Origin: Psychrobacter sp. PG1
Lineage (GTDB): Bacteria; Pseudomonadota; Gammaproteobacteria; Pseudomonadales; Moraxellaceae
Length of the DNA stretch: 51,990 nt
Reading direction: 5' to 3'
Assembly: GCF_014897815.1 (NCBI RefSeq)
Contig: NZ_JABUZG010000066.1
Coordinates: 1-51,990 of the forward strand
Numbering within the stretch: the stretch's first letter is position 1; every line of letters begins with the position of its first letter. Made by a program: the position numbers and the translations under genes. The notes under the pieces were generated by a model that did not search any database, was not told where the DNA came from, and saw only the letters and a list, made by a program, of their open reading frames with translations. Shown here one piece after another: positions 1 to 9,871 of the stretch.

Positions 1-57
1 TTCTTTTAAAACGTTGCACTTCTTATTTGAATCTAGGATCTTTTAGATCGATAAAAT

Positions 58-1713
58 CTAACCTTCAGGTTTTTCAATATCAGGTGGACCTGTCAGCAAA
101 TCTTCATCGCGAAACTCATTGGCCGAATTATGCTCTGCTGACTCTTCGGTGACAAACCATTGCTGGTTGCGATACAGTATCAAACGATCTCGACTCAAGC
201 CGCGTAATAAGGAGTACATCATAACGACTATCACAATCGCAAAAGGGAAACCTGACACAATGGAAGCCGCTTGTAGCGCACTCAATCCACCTGCTGCTAA
301 TAGTACGGCAGCGATGACACCTTCTGTACCTGCCCAAAATAGGCGTTGAATTTTAGGTGGATTGGCATCGCCACCTGAGGTCAACATATCAATCACAAAA
401 CTGGCAGAATCCGATGACGTGACAAACCAAAGCACAATCATCACTACGATAAGCAAGTTCAAAGCTGACGTAAATGGATAAGATTCCATCAGCTTAAAGA
501 TGGCACTGCCAGTATCTGCTTGGACAGCCTCAATCAAGCCAGGACTAATGAGGTTGGGATCAGCGGCTGCCATTAATTCCATATTAACGGCTGAACCACC
601 GAAAGCGGTGAACCACAAGAACAAGATGGTGATAGGAATTAATAACACCCCTAAGATAAACTCACGAATGGTTCGACCACGAGAGATACGAGCCACGAAC
701 ACACCGACGAAAGGCGACCAACTTATCCACCATGCCCAATAAAAAATCGTCCATGATGCCTGCCAGTTTTCTTGACCATCATACGATTCTGTCCAAAGAC
801 CTAATGGCACAATTTGATGTAAATAATTGCCAATATTTTCTACAAAGCTATTAAAGATAAACTGGGTCGGACCTAAAATAATCACAAAACTGAGCAATAT
901 CACAGTAAATAATATATTGGTATCACTTAAGCGCTTAATCCCTTTATCTAGCCCCATAAATAGAGACAGACCTGCCAACATAGTGATTAAGGCAATCAAA
1001 ATAATTTGCACTGTAATATTATTGGGTATGCCAAATAACGTCTCAAGACCTGAGTTAATTTGCAATACCCCAAGACCTAAAGTGGTCACTACTCCAAACA
1101 TCGTACCGAATACCGCTAGTGTATCTACCGTATGACCCCAGCCACCATAGATCTTTTTGCCCAATATAGGATATAGTGTCGAACGGATGGCCAGCGGTAA
1201 GCCCACTCGGTAATGGAAATAAGCCAATGATAATGCGACCATGCCATAGAGCGCCCACACATGTAAACCATAATGCAAGAACGAGATATTCATCGCTTGC
1301 TTGGCGGCAGCCACTGTTTCAGCTTCTCCTAATGGCGGCGCCATAAAATGGTACAAGGGTTCGGCCGTACCCCAATAGAGCAGTCCAATACCGATACCCG
1401 CGGAAAATAGCATGCCAATCCAAGAAACTATATTATACTCTGGTTTTTCATTTTGATGACCAAGCCTGATATCGCCATAACGACTAAATATCATGTAAAT
1501 GCTCATCACCAACGTTAAGTTGACCACCACAATAAAGAACCAGCCAAAACGCAAAGACACGAATGCTTTGGCATGACCAAACAACAATTCTGCTTGCTCA
1601 TTAAAAAGAGCACCAAAAATAATGAACACAAGAATTAATAATGCTGAAGTTAAAAACACAGGTTTACTTACCCGTGGAAAAGGGCCTAAGCGGCCAACTT
1701 TTACATGATCCAT
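58..1713 (-). CDS. BCCT family betaine/choline-type transporter, copy 1
   Basis: This 551-residue inner-membrane protein belongs to the betaine/carnitine/choline transporter family, which imports quaternary-ammonium osmolytes or their precursors. The family signature is visible: a glycine-rich segment AGIGIGLLYWGTAEPLYH near residue 110, and the tryptophan-rich stretch FYWAWWISWSPFVGVFVARI followed by SRGRTIRE near residue 330. About twelve hydrophobic segments are present, with a short charged N-terminus and an acidic cytoplasmic tail of about 40 residues. It lies downstream of a close paralogue at 1950-3602 on the same strand, and both proteins begin with the same 20 residues. An almost identical leader block sits upstream of each start, so each copy probably has its own promoter. 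The substrate cannot be told from sequence; choline or glycine betaine is the most likely. Confidence 0.93.
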   Translation of the reverse strand: MDHVKVGRLGPFPRVSKPVFLTSALLILVFIIFGALFNEQAELLFGHAKAFVSLRFGWFFIVVVNLTLVMSIYMIFSRYGDIRLGHQNEKPEYNIVSWIGMLFSAGIGIGLLYWGTAEPLYHFMAPPLGEAETVAAAKQAMNISFLHYGLHVWALYGMVALSLAYFHYRVGLPLAIRSTLYPILGKKIYGGWGHTVDTLAVFGTMFGVVTTLGLGVLQINSGLETLFGIPNNITVQIILIALITMLAGLSLFMGLDKGIKRLSDTNILFTVILLSFVIILGPTQFIFNSFVENIGNYLHQIVPLGLWTESYDGQENWQASWTIFYWAWWISWSPFVGVFVARISRGRTIREFILGVLLIPITILFLWFTAFGGSAVNMELMAAADPNLISPGLIEAVQADTGSAIFKLMESYPFTSALNLLIVVMIVLWFVTSSDSASFVIDMLTSGGDANPPKIQRLFWAGTEGVIAAVLLAAGGLSALQAASIVSGFPFAIVIVVMMYSLLRGLSRDRLILYRNQQWFVTEESAEHNSANEFRDEDLLTGPPDIEKPEG

Positions 1714-1741
1714 TTAGTCATCTCAATTTTTGAAGGGGCTC

Positions 1742-1780
1742 ACCTTAACAAGATACTGCACAACTATCAAATCGAATCAG
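1742..1780 (-). promoter_or_regulatory. Leader block shared by both BCCT genes (copy 1)
   Basis: This 39-bp stretch matches 3635-3673 at 34 of 39 positions, at the same distance from each BCCT start. Read on the minus strand it contains TTGATA and, 17 bp on, TAAGGT, so it may hold the promoter. It may also hold an operator or a stress-response element kept after gene duplication. Confidence 0.5.
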
Positions 1781-1812
1781 ACACTTTATAACCTTGCTAT
1801 TGGTCAACAAAT

Positions 1813-1848
1813 AAAAAAATCCTAAGATAACGATGCATCTTAGGATTT
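1813..1848 (-). terminator. Rho-independent terminator of BCCT copy 2
   Basis: A perfect 11-bp stem (AATCCTAAGAT paired with ATCTTAGGATT) with an 8-nt loop is followed on the minus strand by seven T residues. It lies 100 bp after the stop of the upstream BCCT gene and separates the two paralogues into independent transcripts. Confidence 0.85.
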
Positions 1849-1949
1849 CAAATCACAATTGTTATATTGTGTTTTTACGTAAAAAAAGAAGAAGCTAACT
1901 GACTGATTCATTTCATAAAAACAGTATTAAAGCTGATATATAGAATCTG

Positions 1950-3602
1950 CTAATCACCTTTCACGATTTTAGGTGGTCCTTTTAATAAGTGCTCATCAGC
2001 AAACTCATTGGCTGAGTTGTGATCTGCGGATTCTTCGGTGATAAAGTGCTGCTGAGCGCGATACAGTATCAAACGATCTCGGCTCAAACCACGAAGTAAC
2101 GCATACATCATCGCAAATACTACTAAAACAAAGGGTAATCCTGCAACGATAGCCGCTGCTTGTAATGCACTTAGTCCACCAGCAGCAAGCAAAACAGCAG
2201 CAATGATACCTTCCGTACTTGCCCAGAATAAACGCTGGATTTTTGGTGGGTTGGTATCACCACCTGCGGTCAACATATCAATCACAAAGCTTGCTGAATC
2301 GGATGAAGTCACAAACCAAAGGACAATCATAACGACAACCATTAAGGTGACTGGTTGTGCCAATGGATAAAATTCAACCAATTTAAAAATTGCACTACCA
2401 AAATCCGTTTGCACGGCTTCTACCAATCCTGGGCTGGCCATAGCGGGATCAATAGCAGCTAAGAGCTCCATATGGATAGCAACGCCACCGAAAGTGGTGA
2501 ACCAAAAGAACAAAATCAGCATGGGAATCAATAAGACACCCAATATAAACTCACGAATAGTACGACCACGACTGATACGCGCGATAAATACGCCAACGAA
2601 CGGTGCCCAACTTACCCACCATGCCCAATAAAATATCGTCCATGATGACTGCCAATTTTCTTGACCTTCATACGATTCACCCCACAGACCTAGCGGTACA
2701 ACTACCGACAGATAATTGCCAACATTTTCAAGATAGCTATCAAAGATAAAAAGCGTCGGCCCTAAGATGACCATAAACCCGAGTAGGATTGCCGTCAGTC
2801 CGATATTAATATCGCTCAAGCGCTTAATACCTTTGTCTAAGCCCATCATGACGGAAAAAGCAGCTAAAATAGTAACGAAAACAATCAGACCGATCTGTAT
2901 CGTTAGATTATTAGGAACACCAAATAATCGCTCAAGTCCTGAATTAATTTGCATAACGCCAAGACCAAGCGACGTTACCACACCAAACATCGTACCAAAT
3001 ACCGCTAAGATATCAACGGCGTGTCCCCACGAGCCATAGATTTTTTTGCCCAATAGAGGATAAAGCGTTGAGCGAATCGATAACGGCAAGCCACGGCGAA
3101 AGTGAAAATAAGCCAAAGACAATGCAACAATCGCGTATAGCGCCCATGCATGTAATCCCCAATGCAAGAATGTAAAATTTATGGCTTGCTGAGCGGCTTC
3201 TATCGTTTCCGCTTCTCCGAGTGGTGGTGCCATAAAGTGATACAAGGGCTCAGCTGTCCCCCAATACACCAATCCTATACCAATACCAGCAGAGAACAAC
3301 ATCCCTATCCATGAGAACAAACTGTACTGTGGCGTCTCAGTTTGTGCACCTAGACGAATATCGCCATAACGGCTCATCGCGAGATAAATACAAAGCAACA
3401 ATGCTAAATTTACTAAAATAATAAATAACCAGCCGAACTTATCCGTAATAAAGTTCTGCAAAAAGCTAAATAACACACCAGCGGTTTCAGTAAAGAAAGC
3501 ACCAAAGATAATAAATCCAATAATAAGTAGCGCTGAAATAATAAACACAGGTTTACTTACCCGTGGAAAAGGGCCTAACCTGCCAACTTTTACATGATCC
3601 AT
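1950..3602 (-). CDS. BCCT family betaine/choline-type transporter, copy 2
   Basis: This 550-residue protein is the paralogue of the gene at 58-1713 and aligns with it end to end with most residues identical. It has the same family marks: AGIGIGLVYWGTAEPLYH near residue 110 and FYWAWWVSWAPFVGVFIARI followed by SRGRTIRE near residue 330. The most divergent parts are the second and third hydrophobic segments and the C-terminal tail, which ends HLLKGPPKIVKGD here and DLLTGPPDIEKPEG in the other copy. Its own terminator follows at 1813-1848. The pair is best explained by tandem duplication followed by divergence, perhaps in substrate range or osmotic set-point; that division of labour is inference. 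Confidence 0.93.
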   Translation of the reverse strand: MDHVKVGRLGPFPRVSKPVFIISALLIIGFIIFGAFFTETAGVLFSFLQNFITDKFGWLFIILVNLALLLCIYLAMSRYGDIRLGAQTETPQYSLFSWIGMLFSAGIGIGLVYWGTAEPLYHFMAPPLGEAETIEAAQQAINFTFLHWGLHAWALYAIVALSLAYFHFRRGLPLSIRSTLYPLLGKKIYGSWGHAVDILAVFGTMFGVVTSLGLGVMQINSGLERLFGVPNNLTIQIGLIVFVTILAAFSVMMGLDKGIKRLSDINIGLTAILLGFMVILGPTLFIFDSYLENVGNYLSVVVPLGLWGESYEGQENWQSSWTIFYWAWWVSWAPFVGVFIARISRGRTIREFILGVLLIPMLILFFWFTTFGGVAIHMELLAAIDPAMASPGLVEAVQTDFGSAIFKLVEFYPLAQPVTLMVVVMIVLWFVTSSDSASFVIDMLTAGGDTNPPKIQRLFWASTEGIIAAVLLAAGGLSALQAAAIVAGLPFVLVVFAMMYALLRGLSRDRLILYRAQQHFITEESADHNSANEFADEHLLKGPPKIVKGD

Positions 3603-3634
3603 TTGTTTGTTAGCCTTAGTTTTTTAGGAAGAAT

Positions 3635-3673
3635 ACCTTAACAAGATACCTCTCAACTATCAAATCTAATTAG
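3635..3673 (-). promoter_or_regulatory. Leader block shared by both BCCT genes (copy 2)
   Basis: This is the counterpart of the block at 1742-1780 (34 of 39 positions identical, no gap). The constant parts read GTATCTTGTTAAGGT and GATTTGATAGTTG on the minus strand. The gene-specific DNA between each block and its start codon is not conserved, so the block itself appears to be under selection. Confidence 0.5.
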
Positions 3674-3778
3674 CTATTTACGTTTTTCTTATTGACAGAA
3701 ATAGACCAAAACCATTTATCAGCCTAACCTACAATAGTGCAAACGCTTGGAAAGTTGAAGAGCAATGGCTACTAATCA

Positions 3779-5032
3779 CTACTGCGGAATCAATTGTAAT
3801 AATCCACTATTATCGCCATCTTCTAATACCCAAACTTGTCCATCTACATTTAACACACTACGAATACGCTCGCCCATATCATAGCGATAGCGCTCAGTCG
3901 CGTGACTATTTTCATCAAAATCGACGACTATCAGCGCTTTAGATGATAAGCCACTAATGAGCGCATTACCTTGCCACGCTGGGAAATCATTATATTTTCC
4001 AGCGTTATAAATACTCATCGAGGACGGCGATATCACTGGCGTCCAACTAATTTTGGGCGACGTAAACTCAGGACGCGTCTCATGGTCAGGAATATCAGTG
4101 CCTGTATAGTTACGCCCATTTGAGACGCTTGGCCAGCCGTAGTTATGACCTTTTTCAATGAGATTGAACTCATCACCGCCCCGTGGTCCCATCTCATGCG
4201 CCCAAAGCCTACCTTTTTCATCGAACGCCATACCCAATACATTACGATGTCCTATACTCCAAAACTGCGCGGCAATGTCATTGCTATTATCTACAAAAGG
4301 ATTGTCTGCTGGAACAGAACCGTCAGGGTTTAGGCGTACTATTTTACCCAGATTTACACTCATGTCTTGTGCTGGTGTTTTTTCTTGGCGCTCGCCTGAA
4401 CTGATATATAAATATTTTCTGTCAGGCGAGAAAAGCAAGCGATGACTATAATGCCCCTGCCCTTTTACTTTCGGTATTTGCTCCCAAATGGGCGTAAGAT
4501 CCTGCAAACGTGGCGTGGCTGTATCCAATCCTATCAATGTCGCTTTGATGACTTTAGCGCCAAATTTATTATTATCAGTGTCATTCCCTGCTTCAACGTA
4601 GCTCATATAGACATGATTAGAAGTAGCAAAATCTGGTGCAAAAACGATATCGCCAAGACCACCTTGCCCACCATAAGCCACTTTCGGGATACCACTGATG
4701 GCTGTCTTGGCACCTGTTGCCGTATCAACAATGAATAACTCGCCTGTCTTTTGGGTGACAAGTAATTTAGGGGGCTCATTATTAACGGTAGGTAATGCTG
4801 TCATTGCCCAAGGCTCATCAAACGTAGCAGTTTTTTTGGTGATAAAGGTGGGCTTTTCGGTACTTGCTAGCGATTCACTAGCAGAGGCTTGTCCTTCTCT
4901 ATAGTCTGTCAGGTCTTCATGGGTATTGACGGCAGTTTGATTGGAGCAAGCAGGAGCACTAAACAGCAGTGCGCTGATCATTATCGGTAACATTAATGGC
5001 GTGCTTAGGTGCTGCATACTGATGATCGTCAT
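3779..5032 (-). CDS. PQQ-dependent aldose sugar dehydrogenase-like protein (YliI type)
   Basis: This 417-residue exported protein of the soluble glucose/aldose sugar dehydrogenase family probably oxidises sugars in the periplasm with PQQ as cofactor. A hydrophobic N-terminus (about residues 12-28) ends in SAPACSNQ, which could be a weak lipobox or an ordinary signal peptide. Beta-propeller hallmarks follow: GGQGGLGDIVFAPDF, HRLLFSPDRKYLYISSGERQ, SIGHRNVLGMAFDEKGRLWA, HEMGPRGGDEFNLIEKGHNYGWP and a C-terminal DGDNSGLLQLI. The start is supported by GGAG eight bases upstream. No PQQ synthesis genes lie in this window, so the cofactor must come from elsewhere in the genome or from outside. The length agrees with E. 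coli YliI plus a longer signal region. Confidence 0.85.
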   Translation of the reverse strand: MTIISMQHLSTPLMLPIMISALLFSAPACSNQTAVNTHEDLTDYREGQASASESLASTEKPTFITKKTATFDEPWAMTALPTVNNEPPKLLVTQKTGELFIVDTATGAKTAISGIPKVAYGGQGGLGDIVFAPDFATSNHVYMSYVEAGNDTDNNKFGAKVIKATLIGLDTATPRLQDLTPIWEQIPKVKGQGHYSHRLLFSPDRKYLYISSGERQEKTPAQDMSVNLGKIVRLNPDGSVPADNPFVDNSNDIAAQFWSIGHRNVLGMAFDEKGRLWAHEMGPRGGDEFNLIEKGHNYGWPSVSNGRNYTGTDIPDHETRPEFTSPKISWTPVISPSSMSIYNAGKYNDFPAWQGNALISGLSSKALIVVDFDENSHATERYRYDMGERIRSVLNVDGQVWVLEDGDNSGLLQLIPQ

Positions 5033-5066
5033 TTTGTCGTCTCCGTAACTGTTGATGTCTTATTCC

Positions 5067-5094
5067 TAGTGCTTAATTTTTAGTGCTTAGTTTA
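5067..5094. repeat. 14-bp tandem duplication
   Basis: Two adjacent copies of TAGTGCTTA followed by A/G and a T-rich end (period 14) lie upstream of the sugar dehydrogenase. This is one of several short non-coding duplications in the window. Confidence 0.6.
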
Positions 5095-5141
5095 TTTATA
5101 ACATAGTCAAAGCACTCAAACCGTAAATAATAATGGCGCAC

Positions 5142-5189
5142 AAAAAAACCCCTTACCTGCCTGTAGAAAAAATAGGCAAGTAAGAGGTT
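5142..5189 (-). terminator. Terminator of clpB
   Basis: On the minus strand a roughly 15-bp stem with two mismatches (AACCTCTTACTTGCC against GGCAGGTAAGGGGTT) closes a 13-nt loop and is followed by a T tract. It lies just after the clpB stop. Confidence 0.8.
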
Positions 5190-5221
5190 GGTTTTAAACC
5201 ACGGTCAGTTAGGGTTAGATA

Positions 5222-7819
5222 TTAATTCATGCTACGTTTCTCAAACACCAACTTATCATCTGCGCCGACATCGACTTTGATGATATCTCCTGCGCCAAAA
5301 TCACCAGCCAATAGCTTCAATGACAATGGATTTTCAATTTCCTGTTGGATCGCACGTTTTAGTGGACGTGCGCCATAGACAGGATCATAACCAATCGCAA
5401 CCAGTTTGTTCATCGCATCAGCTGATAGCTCGATATCCATCTCACGCTCATGCAAGCGCTGGCGCAAGCGATCCAACTGAATCGCAGCAATACCTGACAT
5501 CTGCGACATACCGAGCGGATGGAATACCACAATCTCGTCGATACGGTTGACAAACTCTGGGCGGAAATGCTGCCCAACTGATTCCATCACCTCAGCTTTG
5601 ATATCTTCGTAACTTTCACCGACCATCTCTTGGATTTTGTGCGAACCCAAGTTACTGGTCATAATGATGACCGTGTTTTTGAAGTCCACCACGCGACCCT
5701 GTGAGTCCGTTAAGCGACCATCGTCCAATACTTGTAGCAAGATATTGAACACATCAGGGTGCGCTTTTTCAACTTCATCAAACAAAATCACACTATAAGG
5801 CTTACGGCGTACCGCTTCGGTTAATGCGCCACCTTCTTCGTAGCCCACATAACCTGGAGGCGCACCCACCAAACGACTGACACTGTGCTTCTCCATATAC
5901 TCACTCATGTCGATACGAACAATCGCATCTTCAGAGTCGAATAAGAAGTTCGCTAGTGACTTGGTTAGCTCCGTTTTACCGACACCCGTTGGTCCTAAGA
6001 ATAAGAACGAACCTGAAGGGCGATTCGGATCAGACAAACCAGCACGGCTACGGCGTACCGCATTGGCGACCGCTTCGACTGCTTCATCTTGACCGATGAC
6101 ACGTTCATGGAGCTTTTCTTCCATCGCTATCATCTTGTCACGCTCGCCTTGCATCATTTTACTGACTGGAATGCCAGTCGCTGCCGCTACGACTTCGGCA
6201 ATTTCATTATCCGTGACTTTGTTACGTAGCAGTTTTACACCACTACCTTCGCCTGTCTGCTCTTTTTGTTCTGCCAAGTCAGACTCAGTAATGCGGCGCT
6301 CAAGCTGCGGAATCGTTTCATACTGCAGCTTACTCATAGTCTCGTAATCACCTTCACGACTGGCTTTGTCATAGGCGATACGCGCTTTATCCAGCTCGTC
6401 TTTTAGCTGCTGACTGCCTTTGACCAAGGCTTTTTCTGCTTGCCAAATCTCATTAAGGTCAGCGTACTCTTTTTCTAGCTCTTCAATTTGTGCATCAAGC
6501 ACTTTACGCTCGGCTTGCGCACCAGCGTCTTCTTCATTTTTGAGCACTTCGCGCTGCATTTTCAACTGAATCAAGCGACTATCAAGCTTACCTAAGGCTT
6601 CAGGCTTGCTGTCCATCTCCATACGTAAACGACTCGCCGCTTCATCAATTAAGTCAATCGCTTTATCTGGCAGCTTGCGATCGGTAATATAACGATGGCT
6701 CATCCGCGCAGCAGCAATAATCGCGCTGTCTTGGATATCAACACCGTGATGCAGCTCATAACGCTCTTTTAGACCACGCAAAATCGCAATGGTGTCTTCG
6801 ACCGTTGGCTCATCGACCAGTACCTTTTGAAAACGACGCTCAAGAGCCGCATCTTTTTCGATGTACTGGCGATATTCATCGAGAGTTGTCGCACCGACAC
6901 AGTGTAGCTCACCACGCGCAAGCGCAGGTTTTAGCATATTACCAGCATCCATCGCGCCATCGGCTTTACCAGCACCTACTAAAGTATGCAACTCATCGAT
7001 AAATAAGATGACATTGCCTTCTTGCTTTGATAAATCGCTGAGTACCGCTTTGAGTCGCTCTTCAAACTCACCACGGAATTTTGCACCCGCAATCAATGAG
7101 CCCAAATCTAACGACAACACTTCTTTGCGGCGTAGTCCTTCTGGTACGTCACCATTGATGATTTTTTGTGCCAAACCTTCAATGATAGCCGTTTTACCAA
7201 CACCTGGCTCACCAATCAGTACGGGGTTATTTTTGGTACGACGTGATAGTACTTGAATGGTACGACGAATCTCTTCATCGCGACCAATCACAGGGTCAAG
7301 CTTACCAAGTTCCGCCTGCTCAGTTAAGTTAATGGTATATTTATTCAGCGCATCACGTTGATCTTCAGCATTTTGATTATTCACGGTATCATCACCTCGC
7401 AATTGCTCAATGACTGTTTTTAATTTACTCGCTGTTACGCCCGCACTCTCAAATATCTTTTTGGTTTCACCTTGCTCAGCGAGCGCCAACATCACCCATT
7501 CAGTGGCGATAAAATCATCGCCTTCTTTTTGTGCTTGACGATCTGCCAAGTTCAAAATCTTAACCGAATTGGGGTTTAAATTAACGTCGCCGGTTGGCTC
7601 GCTAATCGTTGCTTGATTGTCGAGCGCCTTTGCCACACCATTTTTTAGCGCAGGAATAGACGCGCCCGCTTGCTGGCAAATAGACAAGTTAGACTCATCT
7701 TGCAGCAATACGGCAAGCAAATGCACAGGGTCGATACCTGTATGGTCGCGTCCCAATGCTAGGCTCTGTGCTTCTTGAATGGCTGATTGTAGTTTCTGGG
7801 TAAATTTTTCGAACCTCAT
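5222..7819 (-). CDS. clpB: ATP-dependent disaggregase chaperone ClpB
   Basis: This 865-residue Hsp100 protein, with DnaK/DnaJ/GrpE, extracts polypeptides from aggregates and threads them through its hexameric pore. The order is standard: N-terminal Clp repeat domain (residues 1-145), first AAA+ module with GEPGVGKT near 205, coiled-coil middle domain (about 400-530, rich in Glu, Lys and Leu), and second AAA+ module with GPTGVGKT near 605 and GYVGYEEGG, the pore-loop region. The length matches E. coli ClpB (857). No IGF/L ClpP-binding loop was noticed, as expected for ClpB rather than ClpA. AAGGA lies eight bases before the ATG. A sigma-32-like promoter at 7947-7975 suggests heat-shock induction, and a strong terminator follows, so it is probably monocistronic. 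Confidence 0.98.
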   Translation of the reverse strand: MRFEKFTQKLQSAIQEAQSLALGRDHTGIDPVHLLAVLLQDESNLSICQQAGASIPALKNGVAKALDNQATISEPTGDVNLNPNSVKILNLADRQAQKEGDDFIATEWVMLALAEQGETKKIFESAGVTASKLKTVIEQLRGDDTVNNQNAEDQRDALNKYTINLTEQAELGKLDPVIGRDEEIRRTIQVLSRRTKNNPVLIGEPGVGKTAIIEGLAQKIINGDVPEGLRRKEVLSLDLGSLIAGAKFRGEFEERLKAVLSDLSKQEGNVILFIDELHTLVGAGKADGAMDAGNMLKPALARGELHCVGATTLDEYRQYIEKDAALERRFQKVLVDEPTVEDTIAILRGLKERYELHHGVDIQDSAIIAAARMSHRYITDRKLPDKAIDLIDEAASRLRMEMDSKPEALGKLDSRLIQLKMQREVLKNEEDAGAQAERKVLDAQIEELEKEYADLNEIWQAEKALVKGSQQLKDELDKARIAYDKASREGDYETMSKLQYETIPQLERRITESDLAEQKEQTGEGSGVKLLRNKVTDNEIAEVVAAATGIPVSKMMQGERDKMIAMEEKLHERVIGQDEAVEAVANAVRRSRAGLSDPNRPSGSFLFLGPTGVGKTELTKSLANFLFDSEDAIVRIDMSEYMEKHSVSRLVGAPPGYVGYEEGGALTEAVRRKPYSVILFDEVEKAHPDVFNILLQVLDDGRLTDSQGRVVDFKNTVIIMTSNLGSHKIQEMVGESYEDIKAEVMESVGQHFRPEFVNRIDEIVVFHPLGMSQMSGIAAIQLDRLRQRLHEREMDIELSADAMNKLVAIGYDPVYGARPLKRAIQQEIENPLSLKLLAGDFGAGDIIKVDVGADDKLVFEKRSMN

Positions 7820-7946
7820 AATTGTATCCTTTTATAATTAGTATTATCAGTCAGTGGATGCAACATAAAATACCGAACGCGCAGCATTTAAAACATAGCG
7901 CTTATCGTCAATTTTATCGTGTTTCAATCACCGTTAGTTGTTATAT

Positions 7947-7975
7947 ATATAGGGTATAACATACAAGATTTCAAC
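7947..7975 (-). promoter_or_regulatory. Sigma-32-type heat-shock promoter of clpB
   Basis: On the minus strand GTTGAAA is followed after 14 bp by CCCTATAT. The family consensus is CTTGAAA, a 13-17 bp spacer, and CCCCATnT, so only one position in each box differs. The -10 box is about 130 bp upstream of the clpB start. Confidence 0.75.
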
Positions 7976-8127
7976 CTACTTGTGCAAGTTGTCAATCAAT
8001 ATCTATGACTTATTAGTAAATACTGAAAAATAGTAAGATTTTATATAGGTAAAAACCTTACCCATAGCAATGATATTATCACAAACTATCAATAGGCACA
8101 CTAAGAGAGTATTTCAAGAGGATAAAT

Positions 8128-8174
8128 AAAAAAAACAACCAAAAGAGAGGCTTGCTCAACAATGAAAGGCAAGC
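8128..8174 (-). terminator. Weak terminator candidate after the L,D-transpeptidase gene
   Basis: A 6-bp stem GCTTGC/GCAAGC with a 13-nt loop is followed on the minus strand by a pyrimidine-rich stretch and a T tract. The short stem and its distance from the T tract make this uncertain. Confidence 0.3.
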
Positions 8175-8254
8175 AAGAGACAGCTATAGCAGAGATTTTA
8201 ATACGCTGTAACTGCTAGAAATGTACTACACGATAGCCAGCATTAACATAACGC

Positions 8255-8845
8255 TCACTCTACAATTTCTATCGATGTACCAACCTTAACTGCCGCCATA
8301 ATCTCATCCATCTCATTATCAGTGACCGCAATGCAACCATCGGTCCAATCACGTTGTTGGTTAATCCACGCTAGATGACCGAAGCCGTTCATCTGCCCAT
8401 GAATCATAATATCGCCACCAGGATGGACGCCGCGTGATCGTGCCCGAGCTTTGTCCGCAGCATTGGGGTAGCTTATATGGATGGAGCGATGGGCAATAGA
8501 GTTCTCATTCTTATAATCTAAGATGTACGCCCCCACGGGTGTGCGCTCATCGCCTTGCTGCTGTTTATGACCAACCGGACTATCTCCTAGCGCAATACGA
8601 TAGGACTTAATGACTTTATCACCACTCAATAGCTGCAAAATACGATCGGATTTATCGACAAAAACTTTATCGATAATCACCGTGCTGGAAATAGGCTGAC
8701 CATTATTGCCTGTACTTTTTGTATCTGAGGAGGCTGTTTTGACATACCCTATCGCACTGGTGCTCATAATAGTGGTCAGTCCCAGTCCTATCACGACAAA
8801 CAATCGACGCGGCTTTTTGCTGAAATTCAGAGAAAAAAATGACAT
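8255..8845 (-). CDS. L,D-transpeptidase (YkuD/ErfK family)
   Basis: This 196-residue exported enzyme of the YkuD fold makes 3-3 cross-links in peptidoglycan or links proteins to it. A basic N-terminus is followed by a hydrophobic helix (about residues 16-32), a signal or anchor segment. The catalytic signature lies near the C-terminus: HGQMNGFGH, then DWTDGCIAV, the D/S-x-G-C active-site cysteine motif about 25 residues on. Upstream is the typical region DSPVGHKQQQGDERTPVGAY. The protein is short and has no LysM or other binding domain, resembling the YafK-type single-domain members. It stands alone between clpB and the SDR gene. GGAG lies 12 bases before the ATG, a long spacing, so initiation may be weak. 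Confidence 0.88.
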   Translation of the reverse strand: MSFFSLNFSKKPRRLFVVIGLGLTTIMSTSAIGYVKTASSDTKSTGNNGQPISSTVIIDKVFVDKSDRILQLLSGDKVIKSYRIALGDSPVGHKQQQGDERTPVGAYILDYKNENSIAHRSIHISYPNAADKARARSRGVHPGGDIMIHGQMNGFGHLAWINQQRDWTDGCIAVTDNEMDEIMAAVKVGTSIEIVE

Positions 8846-8988
8846 AGGCTTTGATAACTCCGTTTGGCGTTCAAGAATGAAATGACAACATCACACGCTA
8901 TTAACTTACCAAAGCACCATGCCAGTTTTTGTGAAAATTTCATGGATAACATTAGGGTCTTTTGAACATAAAAACTTCGTTAATACCA

Positions 8989-9780
8989 TTACACCATACG
9001 AATCGCGCCATCTAAGCGAATGACTTCTCCATTGAGATAGGCATTATCAATGATATGCATGACCAACTTGGCAAACTCATTGGGATTGCCCAGACGCTTA
9101 GGATAAGGTACGCCCGCCTCTAGTTGCTCGCGCGCTTTTTCAGGGATAGTCTCCATCATCGGCGTGGCAAATACCCCAGGCGCTATCGTCATTACGCGAA
9201 TACCATGACGTGCCAGCTCACGCGCTAGTGGTAAGGTCAGACCGACAACCCCCGCTTTAGACGACGAATAGCTTGCCTGCCCTACTTGCCCATCAAACGC
9301 AGCGATGGAAGCAGTATTAATAATGACGCCGTTATCAGTGTTTTTTCCTGCCCCGCTGTCTGCGTTATTGGTATTCGCTACACGCTTTGCAATACTGGCT
9401 GCGACCAAACGTGCCACATTAAAAGAACCGACAAGATTAATATTAACGCCTCGACTAAAGGCATCAAGATCCGCTGGGTTGTTATCACGGTCGAGCAGCT
9501 TTTGCACAACGGCAATACCTGCGCAGTTAATAGACCCTTGCAAACCGCCAAATGCTTTTTCAGCCGTATCAACAGCCGCTTGCACTTCATCACCACTGGT
9601 GACATCGCAACGTGTAAAGCGAACGTTATCGCCTAGTTCAGCCACCAACGCTTGACCAGCTGATTCATTCAGATCTGCGATGACGACTTTACCACCTTGA
9701 TTCACAATAGCCCGAACCACTGCCTCTCCCAAACCTGATGCACCGCCTGTGACCAAAAAGCTCTGTTGTTCAATTTGCAT
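8989..9780 (-). CDS. SDR dehydrogenase resembling 3-hydroxy-2-methylbutyryl-CoA dehydrogenase (HSD17B10 type)
   Basis: This NAD-dependent short-chain dehydrogenase probably oxidises 3-hydroxyacyl-CoA (fatty acid or isoleucine-type branched substrates). TGGASGLG near residue 10 is the nucleotide-binding loop and SYSSSK is the catalytic YxxxK. The following GVVGLTLPLARELARHGIRV and APGVFATPMM closely fit the HSD17B10 group. AAAGGA lies six bases before the ATG at 9780, so I prefer that start (263 residues) over an in-frame ATG five codons upstream (9795), which lacks a site. It lies about 90 bp downstream of an acyl-CoA synthetase gene on the same strand, suggesting activation followed by beta-oxidation of the same acid. 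It is about 26 residues longer than some SDRs because of an insertion rich in Asn and Gly around residues 140-155. Confidence 0.88.
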   Translation of the reverse strand: MQIEQQSFLVTGGASGLGEAVVRAIVNQGGKVVIADLNESAGQALVAELGDNVRFTRCDVTSGDEVQAAVDTAEKAFGGLQGSINCAGIAVVQKLLDRDNNPADLDAFSRGVNINLVGSFNVARLVAASIAKRVANTNNADSGAGKNTDNGVIINTASIAAFDGQVGQASYSSSKAGVVGLTLPLARELARHGIRVMTIAPGVFATPMMETIPEKAREQLEAGVPYPKRLGNPNEFAKLVMHIIDNAYLNGEVIRLDGAIRMV

Positions 9781-9871
9781 AATTATTCCTTTCATTAATA
9801 TTTTTACTGTTATTTTTATCAGTTATCAATTTTTCATCCTAACCTGACGATATGAGTGCGTTGCTTTTTAT

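Larger units (their letters stand above)
7820..8254. other. Intergenic region between clpB and the L,D-transpeptidase gene
   Basis: This 435-bp AT-rich stretch holds the clpB ribosome-binding site, the candidate heat-shock promoter (7947-7975) and, at its far end, a weak terminator for the L,D-transpeptidase gene (8128-8174). No credible small gene was seen. Confidence 0.6.

Noticed and set aside
36..48. GATC-TTTTA-GATC as terminator of the first BCCT gene
   Set aside because: Only four base pairs and no T tract on the minus strand; the real terminator probably lies beyond the left edge.
6861..7256. 131-codon frame opposite clpB
   Set aside because: It lies wholly antisense to a highly conserved AAA+ domain and is a shadow of its codon pattern.
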